The translations under genes were made by a program, and so were the position numbers. From UMGS1002 sp045586785 (GTDB taxonomy: Bacteria > Bacillota > Clostridia > Oscillospirales > CAG-272), in assembly GCA_045586785.1 (NCBI GenBank), contig JAZNBA010000100.1, positions 1-12,732 on the forward strand: a DNA stretch of 12,732 nucleotides. Direction: 5' to 3'. A model generated the notes under the pieces. The model had not been told where the DNA came from, searched no databases, and worked only from the letters and a program-made list of their open reading frames with translations. Below, piece by piece: positions 1-6,470 of the stretch (positions are counted from its first letter, which is position 1; each line of letters opens with the position of its first letter).

Positions 1-24
1 CTTTCCGCTTCTTTCCGTGAACAT
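1..24 (-). CDS. Partial CDS, N-terminal eight codons only (product unknown)
   Basis: An ATG on the minus strand at 22-24 opens a frame reading M-F-T-E-R-S-G-K up to the window edge. It is preceded by a perfect GGAGG (32-36) seven bases upstream and by a full promoter (57-85), so it is very likely the start of a real gene on the same strand as serA. Eight residues are too few to name a family. The gene has its own promoter and lies beyond two hairpins that follow serA, so it is probably a separate transcription unit. Confidence 0.6.
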
Positions 25-56
25 AGGGGTTCCTCCAAACTTCTTGTTACTCCTTT

Positions 57-85
57 ATTATACCATGTTTCAAATCCTCTGTAAA
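57..85 (-). promoter_or_regulatory. Sigma-A-type promoter for the gene leaving the left edge
   Basis: On the minus strand the -35 TTTACA (80-85) and the -10 TATAAT (57-62) are 17 bp apart, close to the housekeeping consensus. The predicted transcript starts near position 50 and reaches the ATG at 24 after a leader of about 25 nt carrying GGAGG. The promoter begins only six bases past the hairpin at 91-126. Confidence 0.7.
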
Positions 86-90
86 GTACG

Positions 91-126
91 ACAAAGGGCT
101 CAGAACCGTTGCCCTGAACCCTTTGT
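91..126 (-). terminator. Long hairpin downstream of serA
   Basis: The arms 91-103 and 114-126 pair over 13 bp (one G-U pair in the minus-strand RNA) around a 10-nt loop. The position, between serA and the next promoter on the same strand, suggests it ends or stabilises the serC-ldh-serA transcript. It lacks a following U-tract on the minus strand, so it is not a canonical intrinsic terminator. It may act as an mRNA 3'-end structure instead. Confidence 0.5.
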
Positions 127-136
127 CAGTGATCTG

Positions 137-164
137 AATCCGTGCATAAGCACGGATTTTTTAT
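137..164 (+). terminator. Hairpin plus T-tract, terminator-like on the plus strand
   Basis: A perfect 9-bp stem (137-145 with 150-158) with a 4-nt loop is followed by a run of T on the plus strand. By sequence it should terminate plus-strand transcription, although no plus-strand gene precedes it in the window. On the minus strand it lies 15 nt past the serA stop and would form the first of two tandem hairpins, but with an A-tract before the stem and no U-tract after it. Confidence 0.5.
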
Positions 165-172
165 TATTATGT

Positions 173-1330
173 TCAGATAACTCTTACGCGTCTGATACCG
201 TCAATAGCGGCGATCTTAGCTATGGTCTCATCGGAAACCGAGCCCTTGATCTCAGCCATTGTGTAAGCGTTATCGCCCTTGGACTTGTTGGTCATGTTCT
301 CGATATTGATACTCTGCTCGGAAAGAGCGGTTGTGATCTGAGAAATGATGGAGGGAACATTTGCGTGAAGAACGCAAACACGAACGTCACCACTGTGAGG
401 CATGCTTACGTTGGGATAGTTTACGCTGTTGGTAATGTTACCGAAGCGCAGGTAATCATCCAGCTCGCGAGCTGCCATAACAGCGCAGTTGTCTTCGGAC
501 TCCTCGGTGGAAGCGCCCAGGTGAGGAATTGCAACAACGCCGGGAACACCGATCAGTTTTTCATCCGGGAAATCGGTAACGTAAGCGGCTACCTTGCCCG
601 ACTCAAGCGCGGCAATAATATCATCGGTGTTGACCAGATCTCCGCGCGCCAGATTGACAATACGAACGCCGTCCTTCATTGTAGCGATGGAAGCGGCATT
701 GATCATGCCCTTGGTCTGGGGAGTTGCGGGAACGTGCAAAGTGATGTAATCTGCGCAAGCGAATATCTCGTCGTAGGACGCAGCCTTGTGAACGTTTCTG
801 GAAAGGTTCCAAGCAGCCTCAACAGTAAGGTAAGGGTCGCAACCGATAACGTCCATACCAAGATGTGTAGCGGCGTTGGCAACCATACCGCCGATAGCAC
901 CAAGGCCTACGACGCCCAGCTTCTTGCCCTTGATCTCACATCCGCCGAACTGAGACTTACCTGCCTCAACAGCCTTTGCAACGCCCTCGGTGCCCTTCAG
1001 GGTCTTGACCCATTCAGCACCTGCGATGATCTTACGGGAAGCCAGCATAAGAGCACAAATTGTCAGCTCTTTAACACCGTTTGCATTTGCGCCGGGAGTG
1101 TTGAATACAACGATACCCTCTTCTGCGCAACGGTCAACGGGAATATTGTTTACACCTGCGCCGCAACGAGCGATAGCAAGCATATTCTTATCAAATGTCA
1201 GGTCATGCATGGCGGCAGAACGCACCATGATAGCATCGGGAGTCTCAATGTCAGCACCAACGTTGTACACCGCACGGTCCAGCTGATCTGTACCTACAGC
1301 GGCAATTTTATTGAGAAGCTTAATATTCAT
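173..1330 (-). CDS. serA: D-3-phosphoglycerate dehydrogenase with C-terminal ACT domain
   Basis: This enzyme oxidises 3-phosphoglycerate to 3-phosphohydroxypyruvate with NAD+, the first step of the phosphorylated serine pathway, in the cytoplasm. The 385-residue protein has the D-isomer 2-hydroxyacid dehydrogenase fold. The dinucleotide motif GLGAIG is at 142-147 and an acidic residue for NAD ribose (D165) follows in GCDPY. The catalytic Arg is R229 (NLARGDL), the Glu is E257 (DFPDE) and the His is H270 (PHLGAST). Residues about 315-385 form a single ACT domain, so this is the compact PGDH type without the extra intervening domain of long PGDHs; serine feedback through ACT is possible. The ATG is preceded by AGGAG at suitable spacing. 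It is the last gene of the operon with serC and the LDH-like gene, 39 nt after the latter. Confidence 0.95.
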   Translation of the reverse strand: MNIKLLNKIAAVGTDQLDRAVYNVGADIETPDAIMVRSAAMHDLTFDKNMLAIARCGAGVNNIPVDRCAEEGIVVFNTPGANANGVKELTICALMLASRKIIAGAEWVKTLKGTEGVAKAVEAGKSQFGGCEIKGKKLGVVGLGAIGGMVANAATHLGMDVIGCDPYLTVEAAWNLSRNVHKAASYDEIFACADYITLHVPATPQTKGMINAASIATMKDGVRIVNLARGDLVNTDDIIAALESGKVAAYVTDFPDEKLIGVPGVVAIPHLGASTEESEDNCAVMAARELDDYLRFGNITNSVNYPNVSMPHSGDVRVCVLHANVPSIISQITTALSEQSINIENMTNKSKGDNAYTMAEIKGSVSDETIAKIAAIDGIRRVRVI

Positions 1331-1369
1331 AATTTTTATCTCCTGATAATTTAAATTATAGGATGGAGA

Positions 1370-2329
1370 TTAAATAATATCTCCAAGCTCATCCATTTTA
1401 TTTCTGAGTGTAATAGCACTCTGGCGGAATGCGCCCAGCTCTTCGGGCATCCAGTTTTCCTCGAGACGATGCTCAACGCCGTTGACACCGATGATGGAAG
1501 GAACACTGAGAGCCACGTCACACACGCCGTATTCGCCTTGAAGTGTTGATGAAACAGATGCAATAGTTACTCTTTGATTAAGCACCGCGTCGGCAAGCGA
1601 TCCTACACAGGTAGCAATACCGTAATGAGTTCTGCCCTTTGCGGCAATGATCTCGCCGCCCATAGTCTTTACGCGTGCCGCAATATCGTCCTTTTGAGCC
1701 TGACCCCATTCAAGACCTACGTTATCACAATATTCATCCATCGGAACACCCGCAATGGCAAGACGGCTCCAGATCGGTATCTGGGAGTCACCATGCTCAC
1801 CTACAACGGTGCCCTTGATGACCTCTGTGCTGAGCTTGATGTAGTCGGCAACGCAACGGATAAGACGCGAGCTGTCAAGCGAACATCCCGTTCCGAATAC
1901 TCTGCCGTTTTCAAGTCCCATCCACTTTTCACACAGATATGTCAAAATGTCCGCAGGGTTGGAAACTACCAGAATAACGCTTCCGGTGTAATACTTCTGA
2001 ATGTTGTCAACAACGTTGCGCATAATGCGGCTGTTGTCCTGCATCAGCTGCAGACGGGTCTCACCGGGACGGCGTCCACGACCTGCAGTGATAACTATAA
2101 GGTCACAATACTGGCAATCACTGTAATCACCTGCTCTGACGACTGATTTTCCCATATAAGGAATACCGTGCTGAATATCCAGCGCCTCGCCGTATGCCTT
2201 TTGTTCGTCAATATCAATAAGAACGATGTCGCGCGCAATATTGCGAAGCGTCAACGCATATGCGATGGACGCGCCGACAAAGCCTGCGCCTATAATTGCT
2301 ACTTTTCTGTTTCCTGCTATAATATTCAT
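1370..2329 (-). CDS. ldh: L-lactate/malate dehydrogenase family protein (LDH-like, Arg at the specificity position)
   Basis: This is an NAD-dependent L-2-hydroxyacid dehydrogenase of 319 residues, normal length for the family. Visible elements are GAGFVG (14-19), an Asp-rich strand end for NAD (LIDID, 37-41), the mobile loop RRPGETR (86-92), D152/R155 in LDSSRL, and the catalytic H179 in GEHGDS. Overall texture (GETRLQLMQDN, T234 in KGRTHYG) is LDH-like. However, the residue aligned with LDH Gln102 is R86, and Arg there is the malate dehydrogenase signature for oxaloacetate. Substrate could therefore be pyruvate, oxaloacetate or another 2-oxoacid; the symbol reflects the family, not proven activity. 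The start lies 4 nt beyond the serC stop with no clear Shine-Dalgarno sequence, suggesting translational coupling. Its place between serC and serA is unusual for a fermentation enzyme. Confidence 0.85.
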   Translation of the reverse strand: MNIIAGNRKVAIIGAGFVGASIAYALTLRNIARDIVLIDIDEQKAYGEALDIQHGIPYMGKSVVRAGDYSDCQYCDLIVITAGRGRRPGETRLQLMQDNSRIMRNVVDNIQKYYTGSVILVVSNPADILTYLCEKWMGLENGRVFGTGCSLDSSRLIRCVADYIKLSTEVIKGTVVGEHGDSQIPIWSRLAIAGVPMDEYCDNVGLEWGQAQKDDIAARVKTMGGEIIAAKGRTHYGIATCVGSLADAVLNQRVTIASVSSTLQGEYGVCDVALSVPSIIGVNGVEHRLEENWMPEELGAFRQSAITLRNKMDELGDII

Positions 2330-2333
2330 TTTC

Positions 2334-3419
2334 TTATTTTGCGTTGTTTTCTGCGAAGTCTTTCATAAATTCGATCAACTTCACAACACCCTCCTGTGGC
2401 ATTGCATTGTAAATTGAAGCTCTCATACCTCCAACGGAACGGTGTCCCTTGAGATTCTTAAGTCCCTGTGCGGCTGCCTCTGCGGCAAACTTCTTGTCAA
2501 GATCGGCATTGCCGGTGACAAATGTAACGTTCATCATGGAACGGCACTCGGGCTTAACGGGAGCGGAATAATAATCCTGTGAATCAAGATAGTTGTAAAG
2601 AAGTGCTGCCTTGTCCTCATTGATCTTTTTCATAGCGTCAAGACCACCGATGGAAAGCAGATATTCGTACACCAGCTTTGCCATGTAAATTGTGTAGCAA
2701 GGAGGTGTATTATACATAGAATCGTTGTCAGCGGCAGTTTTCCAGTCCAGCATTGCGGGAGTGATGGGAAGCGCGTTGCCCAGCAGATCCTCGCGGACGA
2801 TAACTACGGTAAGTCCTGCGGGAGCCATGTTCTTCTGCGCGCCGGCATAAATAACAGCGAACTTGGAAACGTCAACGGGCTCGGACAGAATGCAGGAAGA
2901 CATATCGGCTACCAGCGGAATATCGCCTGTATCGGGAATGTAATTGAATTTTGTACCGTAAATGGTGTTGTTATAGCAAATGTGGACATAGGAAGCGTCG
3001 GGACGGAATGCGCTCTTATCTACCTGAGGAACATATGTGAAGTTATCAGCCTTGCTGGTAGCCACTTCAACAACGTCACCGTACTTCTGAGCTTCCTTGA
3101 AGGCCTTGCCCGAGAACTGACCCGAAACAATGTAATCAGCCTTGCCGGTACGGCCGATAAGATTCAGCGGAACTGCCGCAAACTGAGTGGAAGCACCACC
3201 CTGAAGGAACAGTATTTTATAGTTTTCCGGAACGTTCATAAGCTGACGGAGCAGCTTCTCGGCACCGAAAATAATGGGCTCATAGTCCGCTGATCGATGG
3301 GACATCTCCATTACTGACATTCCGCTATCGCCATAGCAAAGCATTTCAGCTGCTGCTTTTTCAAGTACAGGCAGTGGGAGCATCGACGGACCCGCCGAGA
3401 AATTGTAGACTCTGTTCAT
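2334..3419 (-). CDS. serC: Phosphoserine aminotransferase
   Basis: This PLP enzyme transaminates 3-phosphohydroxypyruvate with glutamate to give O-phosphoserine, the second step of serine synthesis; SerC can also act in pyridoxal phosphate synthesis in some bacteria. The 361-residue protein starts with the typical YNFSAGPSMLP (5-15). It has the phosphate-binding GGASTQF (74-80), the PLP Schiff-base lysine K196 in GAQKNMAPAG, and HRSVGGMRASIYNAM (326-340) near the C terminus. I placed the start at 3419 because homology begins there and GGAGG precedes it; the open frame continues upstream to 3566 but runs through the promoter. It is first in an operon with the LDH-like gene and serA. A phosphoserine phosphatase is not in the window. 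Confidence 0.95.
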   Translation of the reverse strand: MNRVYNFSAGPSMLPLPVLEKAAAEMLCYGDSGMSVMEMSHRSADYEPIIFGAEKLLRQLMNVPENYKILFLQGGASTQFAAVPLNLIGRTGKADYIVSGQFSGKAFKEAQKYGDVVEVATSKADNFTYVPQVDKSAFRPDASYVHICYNNTIYGTKFNYIPDTGDIPLVADMSSCILSEPVDVSKFAVIYAGAQKNMAPAGLTVVIVREDLLGNALPITPAMLDWKTAADNDSMYNTPPCYTIYMAKLVYEYLLSIGGLDAMKKINEDKAALLYNYLDSQDYYSAPVKPECRSMMNVTFVTGNADLDKKFAAEAAAQGLKNLKGHRSVGGMRASIYNAMPQEGVVKLIEFMKDFAENNAK

Positions 3420-3457
3420 AAAACGAACCTCCGATTTTACGTTTGATAAATTTTTAA

Positions 3458-3479
3458 CACAATTGAATGAAAAATTGTG
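3458..3479 (-). promoter_or_regulatory. Inverted repeat at the 5' end of the serC mRNA (operator or 5' hairpin)
   Basis: CACAATT (3458-3464) and AATTGTG (3473-3479) form a perfect 7-bp inverted repeat with an 8-nt spacer. It begins about four bases into the predicted serC transcript. It could be a protein-binding operator overlapping the initially transcribed region or a small 5' stabilising hairpin. Further copies of the heptamer lie upstream of the promoter. Confidence 0.35.
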
Positions 3480-3489
3480 GCTATGATAC

Positions 3490-3518
3490 ATTATATACTT
3501 TTTGTGAGTATTAGTCAA
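3490..3518 (-). promoter_or_regulatory. Sigma-A promoter of the serC operon
   Basis: On the minus strand TTGACT (3513-3518) and a perfect TATAAT (3490-3495) are separated by 17 bp. The start point is expected near 3483, giving a leader of about 64 nt before the serC ATG. An A/T tract directly upstream of the -35 may strengthen it. This placement excludes the longer upstream serC start. Confidence 0.8.
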
Positions 3519-3786
3519 CAGTTTTTTCAAAAAATACATCAAAAAACACAATTTTTCACAATTCAAACATCAAACTCACTGTTCGTGAAATGTGAATTAT
3601 GCAAATTGAGTAATAAAAAATTCGCATATTATCCGCATGGTGCCACTATCCCCTTTTTGAGTCTATTTTGGCTAATAAATACTTGATTTTTTTGACAAAA
3701 AGGAAAAGTAAGGTAACCAATGATACATTTTATACATGAAAATTGAAAAAAATATGAATAAAATGAAATATATTTACAAAAAAATA

Positions 3787-3815
3787 TTGACAACTACCAA
3801 ATAATGTGATACAAT
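3787..3815 (+). promoter_or_regulatory. Sigma-A promoter of the zinc-ribbon gene
   Basis: A perfect TTGACA (3787-3792), a 17-bp spacer and TACAAT (3810-3815) give a strong housekeeping promoter. The start point is expected near 3822 and the leader is about 42 nt. The leader contains the 10-bp palindrome GCAATATTGC (3831-3840). Confidence 0.8.
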
Positions 3816-3863
3816 TCAATTAACGCAATAGCAATATTGCACACATTTTTATCGAGGTATCAC

Positions 3864-4136
3864 ATGTACACTGACAAAACACTCGTCTGCAAGGAATGCG
3901 GACAAGAATTCACTTTCACTGCCGGAGAGCAGGAATTTTACGCTGAGAAGGGTTTCACCAATGAGCCCCAGCGTTGCAAGGCATGCCGCGATGCTCGCAA
4001 GAACAATCGCAAGAGCGGCGAACCCCGCCAGATGTATGATGCTGTATGCGCAGAGTGCGGAGCAGCCTGCAAGGTTCCTTTCGAGCCCAGCGGTGAGCGT
4101 CCTGTATATTGCAGCGACTGTTTTTCCAAGAAATAA
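3864..4136 (+). CDS. Small double zinc-ribbon protein (CxxC...CxxC, CxxC-x17-CxxC)
   Basis: The 90-residue protein carries two four-cysteine modules. The N-terminal one is CKEC - 25 residues - CKAC, resembling the probable zinc-ribbon domain of Clostridia (zf-trcl type). The C-terminal one is CAEC - 17 residues - CSDC, matching the CxxC-x17-CxxC pattern. Each module should bind one Zn. There is no signal peptide or membrane segment, so it is cytosolic; the basic linker (ARKNNRKSGEPR) could contact nucleic acid. The molecular role is not known to me. I chose the ATG at 3864 because AGG sits six bases upstream and the conserved part starts right after; an upstream in-frame ATG at 3837 would place extra residues across the Shine-Dalgarno. 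It is monocistronic, with a strong promoter and its own terminator, which suggests substantial expression. Confidence 0.88.
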   Translation: MYTDKTLVCKECGQEFTFTAGEQEFYAEKGFTNEPQRCKACRDARKNNRKSGEPRQMYDAVCAECGAACKVPFEPSGERPVYCSDCFSKK

Positions 4137-4150
4137 ACAGTAAGTGAAAA

Positions 4151-4186
4151 AATAAACGTGCCCACATGGGCACGTTTATTTTTTAT
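4151..4186. terminator. Bidirectional intrinsic terminator
   Basis: The arms 4151-4164 and 4167-4180 are perfectly complementary over 14 positions with a tiny loop (effectively 13 bp around a 4-nt loop). T-tracts flank both sides, so it can end the plus-strand zinc-ribbon transcript and the minus-strand rimO-pgsA transcript. The pgsA stop codon lies only seven bases away. Confidence 0.92.
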
Positions 4187-4798
4187 TTATCCCTTAAGAA
4201 ATCTTCTGTACTGATACAGATACGCAATTCCCGACCACAGCGTGAACAGTGTCATCAGTGCAGTGGTAACAATGGACAGTGGAAAAATGTTATGCAACGC
4301 ATAGTTCTCTGCCCCGCCCAGCGCCGACTCGATAAAAAACTGCATAGCGGGCTCCAGCAAAACAAGCAGTATGCACGCCATTTGCGTCACAGTCTTTATT
4401 TTGCCAAGCTTGTTAGCCGCGATGACCTCGCCCGAGGGCGCGGCGGCGGCAATAGCACGCAGACCCGTCACGGTCAGCTCGCGGAATATGACCAGCAGCA
4501 CCGCCCAGAAAAAGTAAGGGCGTATTATTTCAAATTTGTAGACTATGCAAAGCATAGTGCCAATAACCAGCAATTTATCCGCAAGCGGGTCCATGAATTT
4601 GCCGAAATCAGTCACAAGATTGTACTTTCTTGCGATCTTGCCGTCGAGAAAATCTGTAAACGATGTGATGCCGAAAAGTAGCGCCGCTACAGGATACGCA
4701 ATATATTCGGGAATGACCGCCCCGCCCAGCATTATTACCGCCAGCACCACGGGTATCATAAACATTCTCGCAACGGTCAGTTTGTTGGGAAGATTCAT
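4187..4798 (-). CDS. pgsA: CDP-diacylglycerol--glycerol-3-phosphate 3-phosphatidyltransferase
   Basis: This integral membrane enzyme transfers phosphatidyl from CDP-diacylglycerol to glycerol 3-phosphate, making phosphatidylglycerophosphate, the precursor of phosphatidylglycerol and cardiolipin. The 203-residue protein contains the complete CDP-alcohol phosphatidyltransferase signature D49-x2-D52-G53-x2-A56-R57-x8-G66-x3-D70-x3-D74, so all metal and catalytic aspartates are present. Several hydrophobic segments are visible (about 11-32, 34-47, 76-88, 97-108, 135-150, 170-195). NLPNKLTVARM at the N terminus is typical of PgsA. The ATG is two bases after the rimO stop and its GGAGG (4806-4810) lies within the end of rimO, so the two are probably translationally coupled. 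It ends just before the shared terminator. Confidence 0.95.
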   Translation of the reverse strand: MNLPNKLTVARMFMIPVVLAVIMLGGAVIPEYIAYPVAALLFGITSFTDFLDGKIARKYNLVTDFGKFMDPLADKLLVIGTMLCIVYKFEIIRPYFFWAVLLVIFRELTVTGLRAIAAAAPSGEVIAANKLGKIKTVTQMACILLVLLEPAMQFFIESALGGAENYALHNIFPLSIVTTALMTLFTLWSGIAYLYQYRRFLKG

Positions 4799-4800
4799 AT

Positions 4801-6162
4801 TCAGTCCTCCTTTAAGCTTTCCGATGTAACGGCTCTGCCTATCAGGTCATAGTCCATGACTTCACGTATCTTTACCTTGACGAAGCTTCCGGGCGCTATG
4901 CGCGCGGGAGCGCGGAAGTATATCTTGCCGTCGATCTCGGGGGCATCAGCCGCGCCGCGACCAAAATGTATCTCACCCACGGGATCAAAGTCCTCGCACA
5001 GAACGGTTATTGTCTTGCCGACCATTTCATTGTTGCGCGCTTCGTTTATCTCAAGCTGCTCTTGCATAATAATATCTGCTCTGTCCTGCTTGACCTGCTC
5101 GTCGATCTGATCAGGCATATCGTATGCGGGAGTGTCCTCCTCGCGGGAGTATGGGAACACACCCAGATGCTCGAACTTGGCTTGCTTGACAAACTCGCAA
5201 AGCTCGGTGAAGTCCTGCTCGGTCTCACCCGGGAAACCGGTGATAAGCGTCGTGCGTATGACGATCTCGGGTATCTCGGCTCTCAGCTTGGAAATAACGC
5301 CCTTTATCATCGCCGAGTCACCGTGACGGTTCATAGCCGTCAGCATATGATCGGAAATATGCTGAATGGGCAGGTCGATATATTTGAGGACGCGGTCATT
5401 GTCGCGCATCTCGGCAATAAGCTCGTCGGTTATCTTGTCGGGATAGCAATACATAAGACGTATCCACGGAATGCTCGTGGCATCCGTAATCGCCCGCAAC
5501 AGCTTTGCCAGGCTGTATTCGCCGTAAATGTCAAGACCGTAACGGGTGGTGTCCTGTGCGACAATATTCAGCTCGCGCACACCCAGCGCCTCCATCTGCT
5601 TTGCTTCCTCAACAATGTCCTCAATGGGACGGCTGCGGAAGCGGCCGCGGATAGCGGGAATAGCGCAGTATGCGCAACGGTTGTCACAGCCCTCCGCCAC
5701 CTTGATGTAAGCGTAAAAATCGGGAGTGGTCAAAATTCTGTCGCCGCCAAGACGAACGCTGTCATTGGGCTCGTAAGACGAATATTTTCGCTTGGAGCCC
5801 TTCTTTTTCTTCGTAGTAACAGACTCGATAGCCTCGACTATGTTGTGAATACTGCCAACACCCAGCAGTGCGTCAACCTCGGGCATTTCCTTGAATATTT
5901 CGTCGCGGTATCTCTCCGCAAGGCAACCGGTTACGATTATTGCCTTCAGCGAGCGGTGCTTTTTTAGCCAGGCAATGTCGAGAATGTTGTCGATAGCCTC
6001 CTGCTTCGCGCTCTCAATAAAAGCGCAGGTGTTTATAATGACTACGTCCGCTTGGGTCTCATCCTGCGTTATTTCGTAGCCCGCGGACATGACCTCATGC
6101 AACATGACCTCGGTGTCAAGCTGATTTTTGGGGCATCCCAGCGAAACAAAACCAATCTTCAT
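4801..6162 (-). CDS. rimO: Ribosomal protein S12 methylthiotransferase RimO
   Basis: RimO is a radical-SAM enzyme that adds a methylthio group to a conserved aspartate of ribosomal protein uS12, using two [4Fe-4S] clusters. The 453-residue protein has the N-terminal methylthiotransferase domain with C10 (SLGCPKN), C46 (NTCAF) and C80 (VTGCLAER). The radical-SAM motif C159-x3-C163-x2-C166 (GCDNRCAYC) follows, and a C-terminal TRAM domain lies at about 380-445. The opening MKIGFVSLGCPKNQLDTEVM is diagnostic of RimO rather than MiaB. I place the start at 6162, where homology begins; the frame is open upstream to 6309 but that stretch crosses the promoter. The Shine-Dalgarno is weak (ACGGAT). It forms an operon with pgsA, a common clostridial pairing. 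Confidence 0.95.
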   Translation of the reverse strand: MKIGFVSLGCPKNQLDTEVMLHEVMSAGYEITQDETQADVVIINTCAFIESAKQEAIDNILDIAWLKKHRSLKAIIVTGCLAERYRDEIFKEMPEVDALLGVGSIHNIVEAIESVTTKKKKGSKRKYSSYEPNDSVRLGGDRILTTPDFYAYIKVAEGCDNRCAYCAIPAIRGRFRSRPIEDIVEEAKQMEALGVRELNIVAQDTTRYGLDIYGEYSLAKLLRAITDATSIPWIRLMYCYPDKITDELIAEMRDNDRVLKYIDLPIQHISDHMLTAMNRHGDSAMIKGVISKLRAEIPEIVIRTTLITGFPGETEQDFTELCEFVKQAKFEHLGVFPYSREEDTPAYDMPDQIDEQVKQDRADIIMQEQLEINEARNNEMVGKTITVLCEDFDPVGEIHFGRGAADAPEIDGKIYFRAPARIAPGSFVKVKIREVMDYDLIGRAVTSESLKED

Positions 6163-6252
6163 TATGTTATCCGTTCTGCCGCACAAGCGGCTTTTTTCAT
6201 ATTCGGCAAGGACGTCATTTTTGCTTCCCTGCCGTTGCATATAATTATAAAT

Positions 6253-6281
6253 ATGATACCACAACCGCCACGATATGTCAA
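6253..6281 (-). promoter_or_regulatory. Sigma-A promoter of rimO-pgsA
   Basis: On the minus strand a perfect TTGACA (6276-6281), a 17-bp spacer and TATCAT (6253-6258) are present. The predicted start near 6246 gives a leader of about 84 nt before the rimO ATG at 6162, which supports that start over upstream ones. Confidence 0.75.
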
Positions 6282-6297
6282 GTATGACAAAGCAAAG

Positions 6298-6336
6298 GCG
6301 TTGTTTCAATGCGTTGTTTCAATGCGTTTTTTCATT
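6298..6336. repeat. 13-bp tandem repeat, about three copies
   Basis: GCGTTGTTTCAAT occurs twice head to tail (6298-6310, 6311-6323), followed by a degenerate third unit GCGTTTTTTCATT (6324-6336). It lies between the divergent rimO and gdhA promoters, upstream of the rimO -35. It may be a slippage product or clustered regulator sites. Confidence 0.7.
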
Positions 6337-6409
6337 CTGCCATAACGAATTCTTGTCATTTTCTACAATTCATACCATGCCATAAATCAAATTTTGTTAG
6401 TGTAGTGTA

Positions 6410-6439
6410 TTGACAAAATACCTCTGTTTATGCTATTAT
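6410..6439 (+). promoter_or_regulatory. Extended -10 promoter of gdhA
   Basis: A perfect TTGACA (6410-6415) is followed after 18 bp by TATTAT (6434-6439), preceded by TG one base upstream (6431-6432), the extended -10 element. The expected start is near 6446. The leader is only about 25 nt, with AGTGAGGT as ribosome binding site. Confidence 0.8.
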
Positions 6440-6470
6440 TAATTATTCTATTGAAAGTGAGGTTCCTATT

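Larger units (their letters stand above)
3420..3863. other. Divergent AT-rich intergenic region between serC and the zinc-ribbon gene
   Basis: These 444 bases hold no credible gene. They contain the serC promoter (3490-3518), the promoter of the zinc-ribbon gene (3787-3815), and four heptamers CACAATT/AATTGTG at 3458-3464, 3473-3479, 3547-3553 and 3557-3563. A T6-C-A6 inverted repeat (3522-3534) adjoins the serC -35 and resembles an UP element. A near-duplicate 15-mer TGATACATT(A/T)TATAC lies at 3484-3498 and 3721-3735. The middle part, about 3570-3720, shows nothing I can name. Confidence 0.6.
6163..6470. other. Divergent intergenic region between rimO and gdhA
   Basis: These 308 bases hold the minus-strand rimO promoter (6253-6281), a 13-bp tandem repeat (6298-6336) and the plus-strand gdhA promoter (6410-6439). 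The stretch of about 6337-6409 is AT-rich and shows no structure that I can name. No credible small gene was seen. Confidence 0.7.

Noticed and set aside
17..1354. Long plus-strand open frame (445 codons) opposite serA
   Set aside because: It is antisense to a clear serA. The protein has no recognisable domain and is a by-product of biased codon use in the real gene.
3420..3483. T-box or amino-acid riboswitch in the serC leader
   Set aside because: The leader is only about 64 nt, with a single small inverted repeat and no T-box core or terminator.
3420..3566. Longer serC N terminus
   Set aside because: The upstream in-frame part runs through the TTGACT/TATAAT promoter and does not resemble SerC. 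GGAGG marks the start at 3419.
3692..3697. TTGACA as the -35 of another plus-strand promoter
   Set aside because: No acceptable -10 occurs at 16-18 bp. The nearest candidate is about 24 bp away.
4966..5967. Plus-strand open frame of 333 codons opposite rimO
   Set aside because: It is antisense to a certain rimO and shows no domain or start signal.
6163..6309. Longer rimO N terminus
   Set aside because: The extension spans the rimO promoter and lacks homology. RimO proteins begin close to KIGFVSLGCPKN.
6298..6336. CRISPR-like repeats
   Set aside because: The units are 13 bp and directly adjacent without spacers, so this is a simple tandem repeat.
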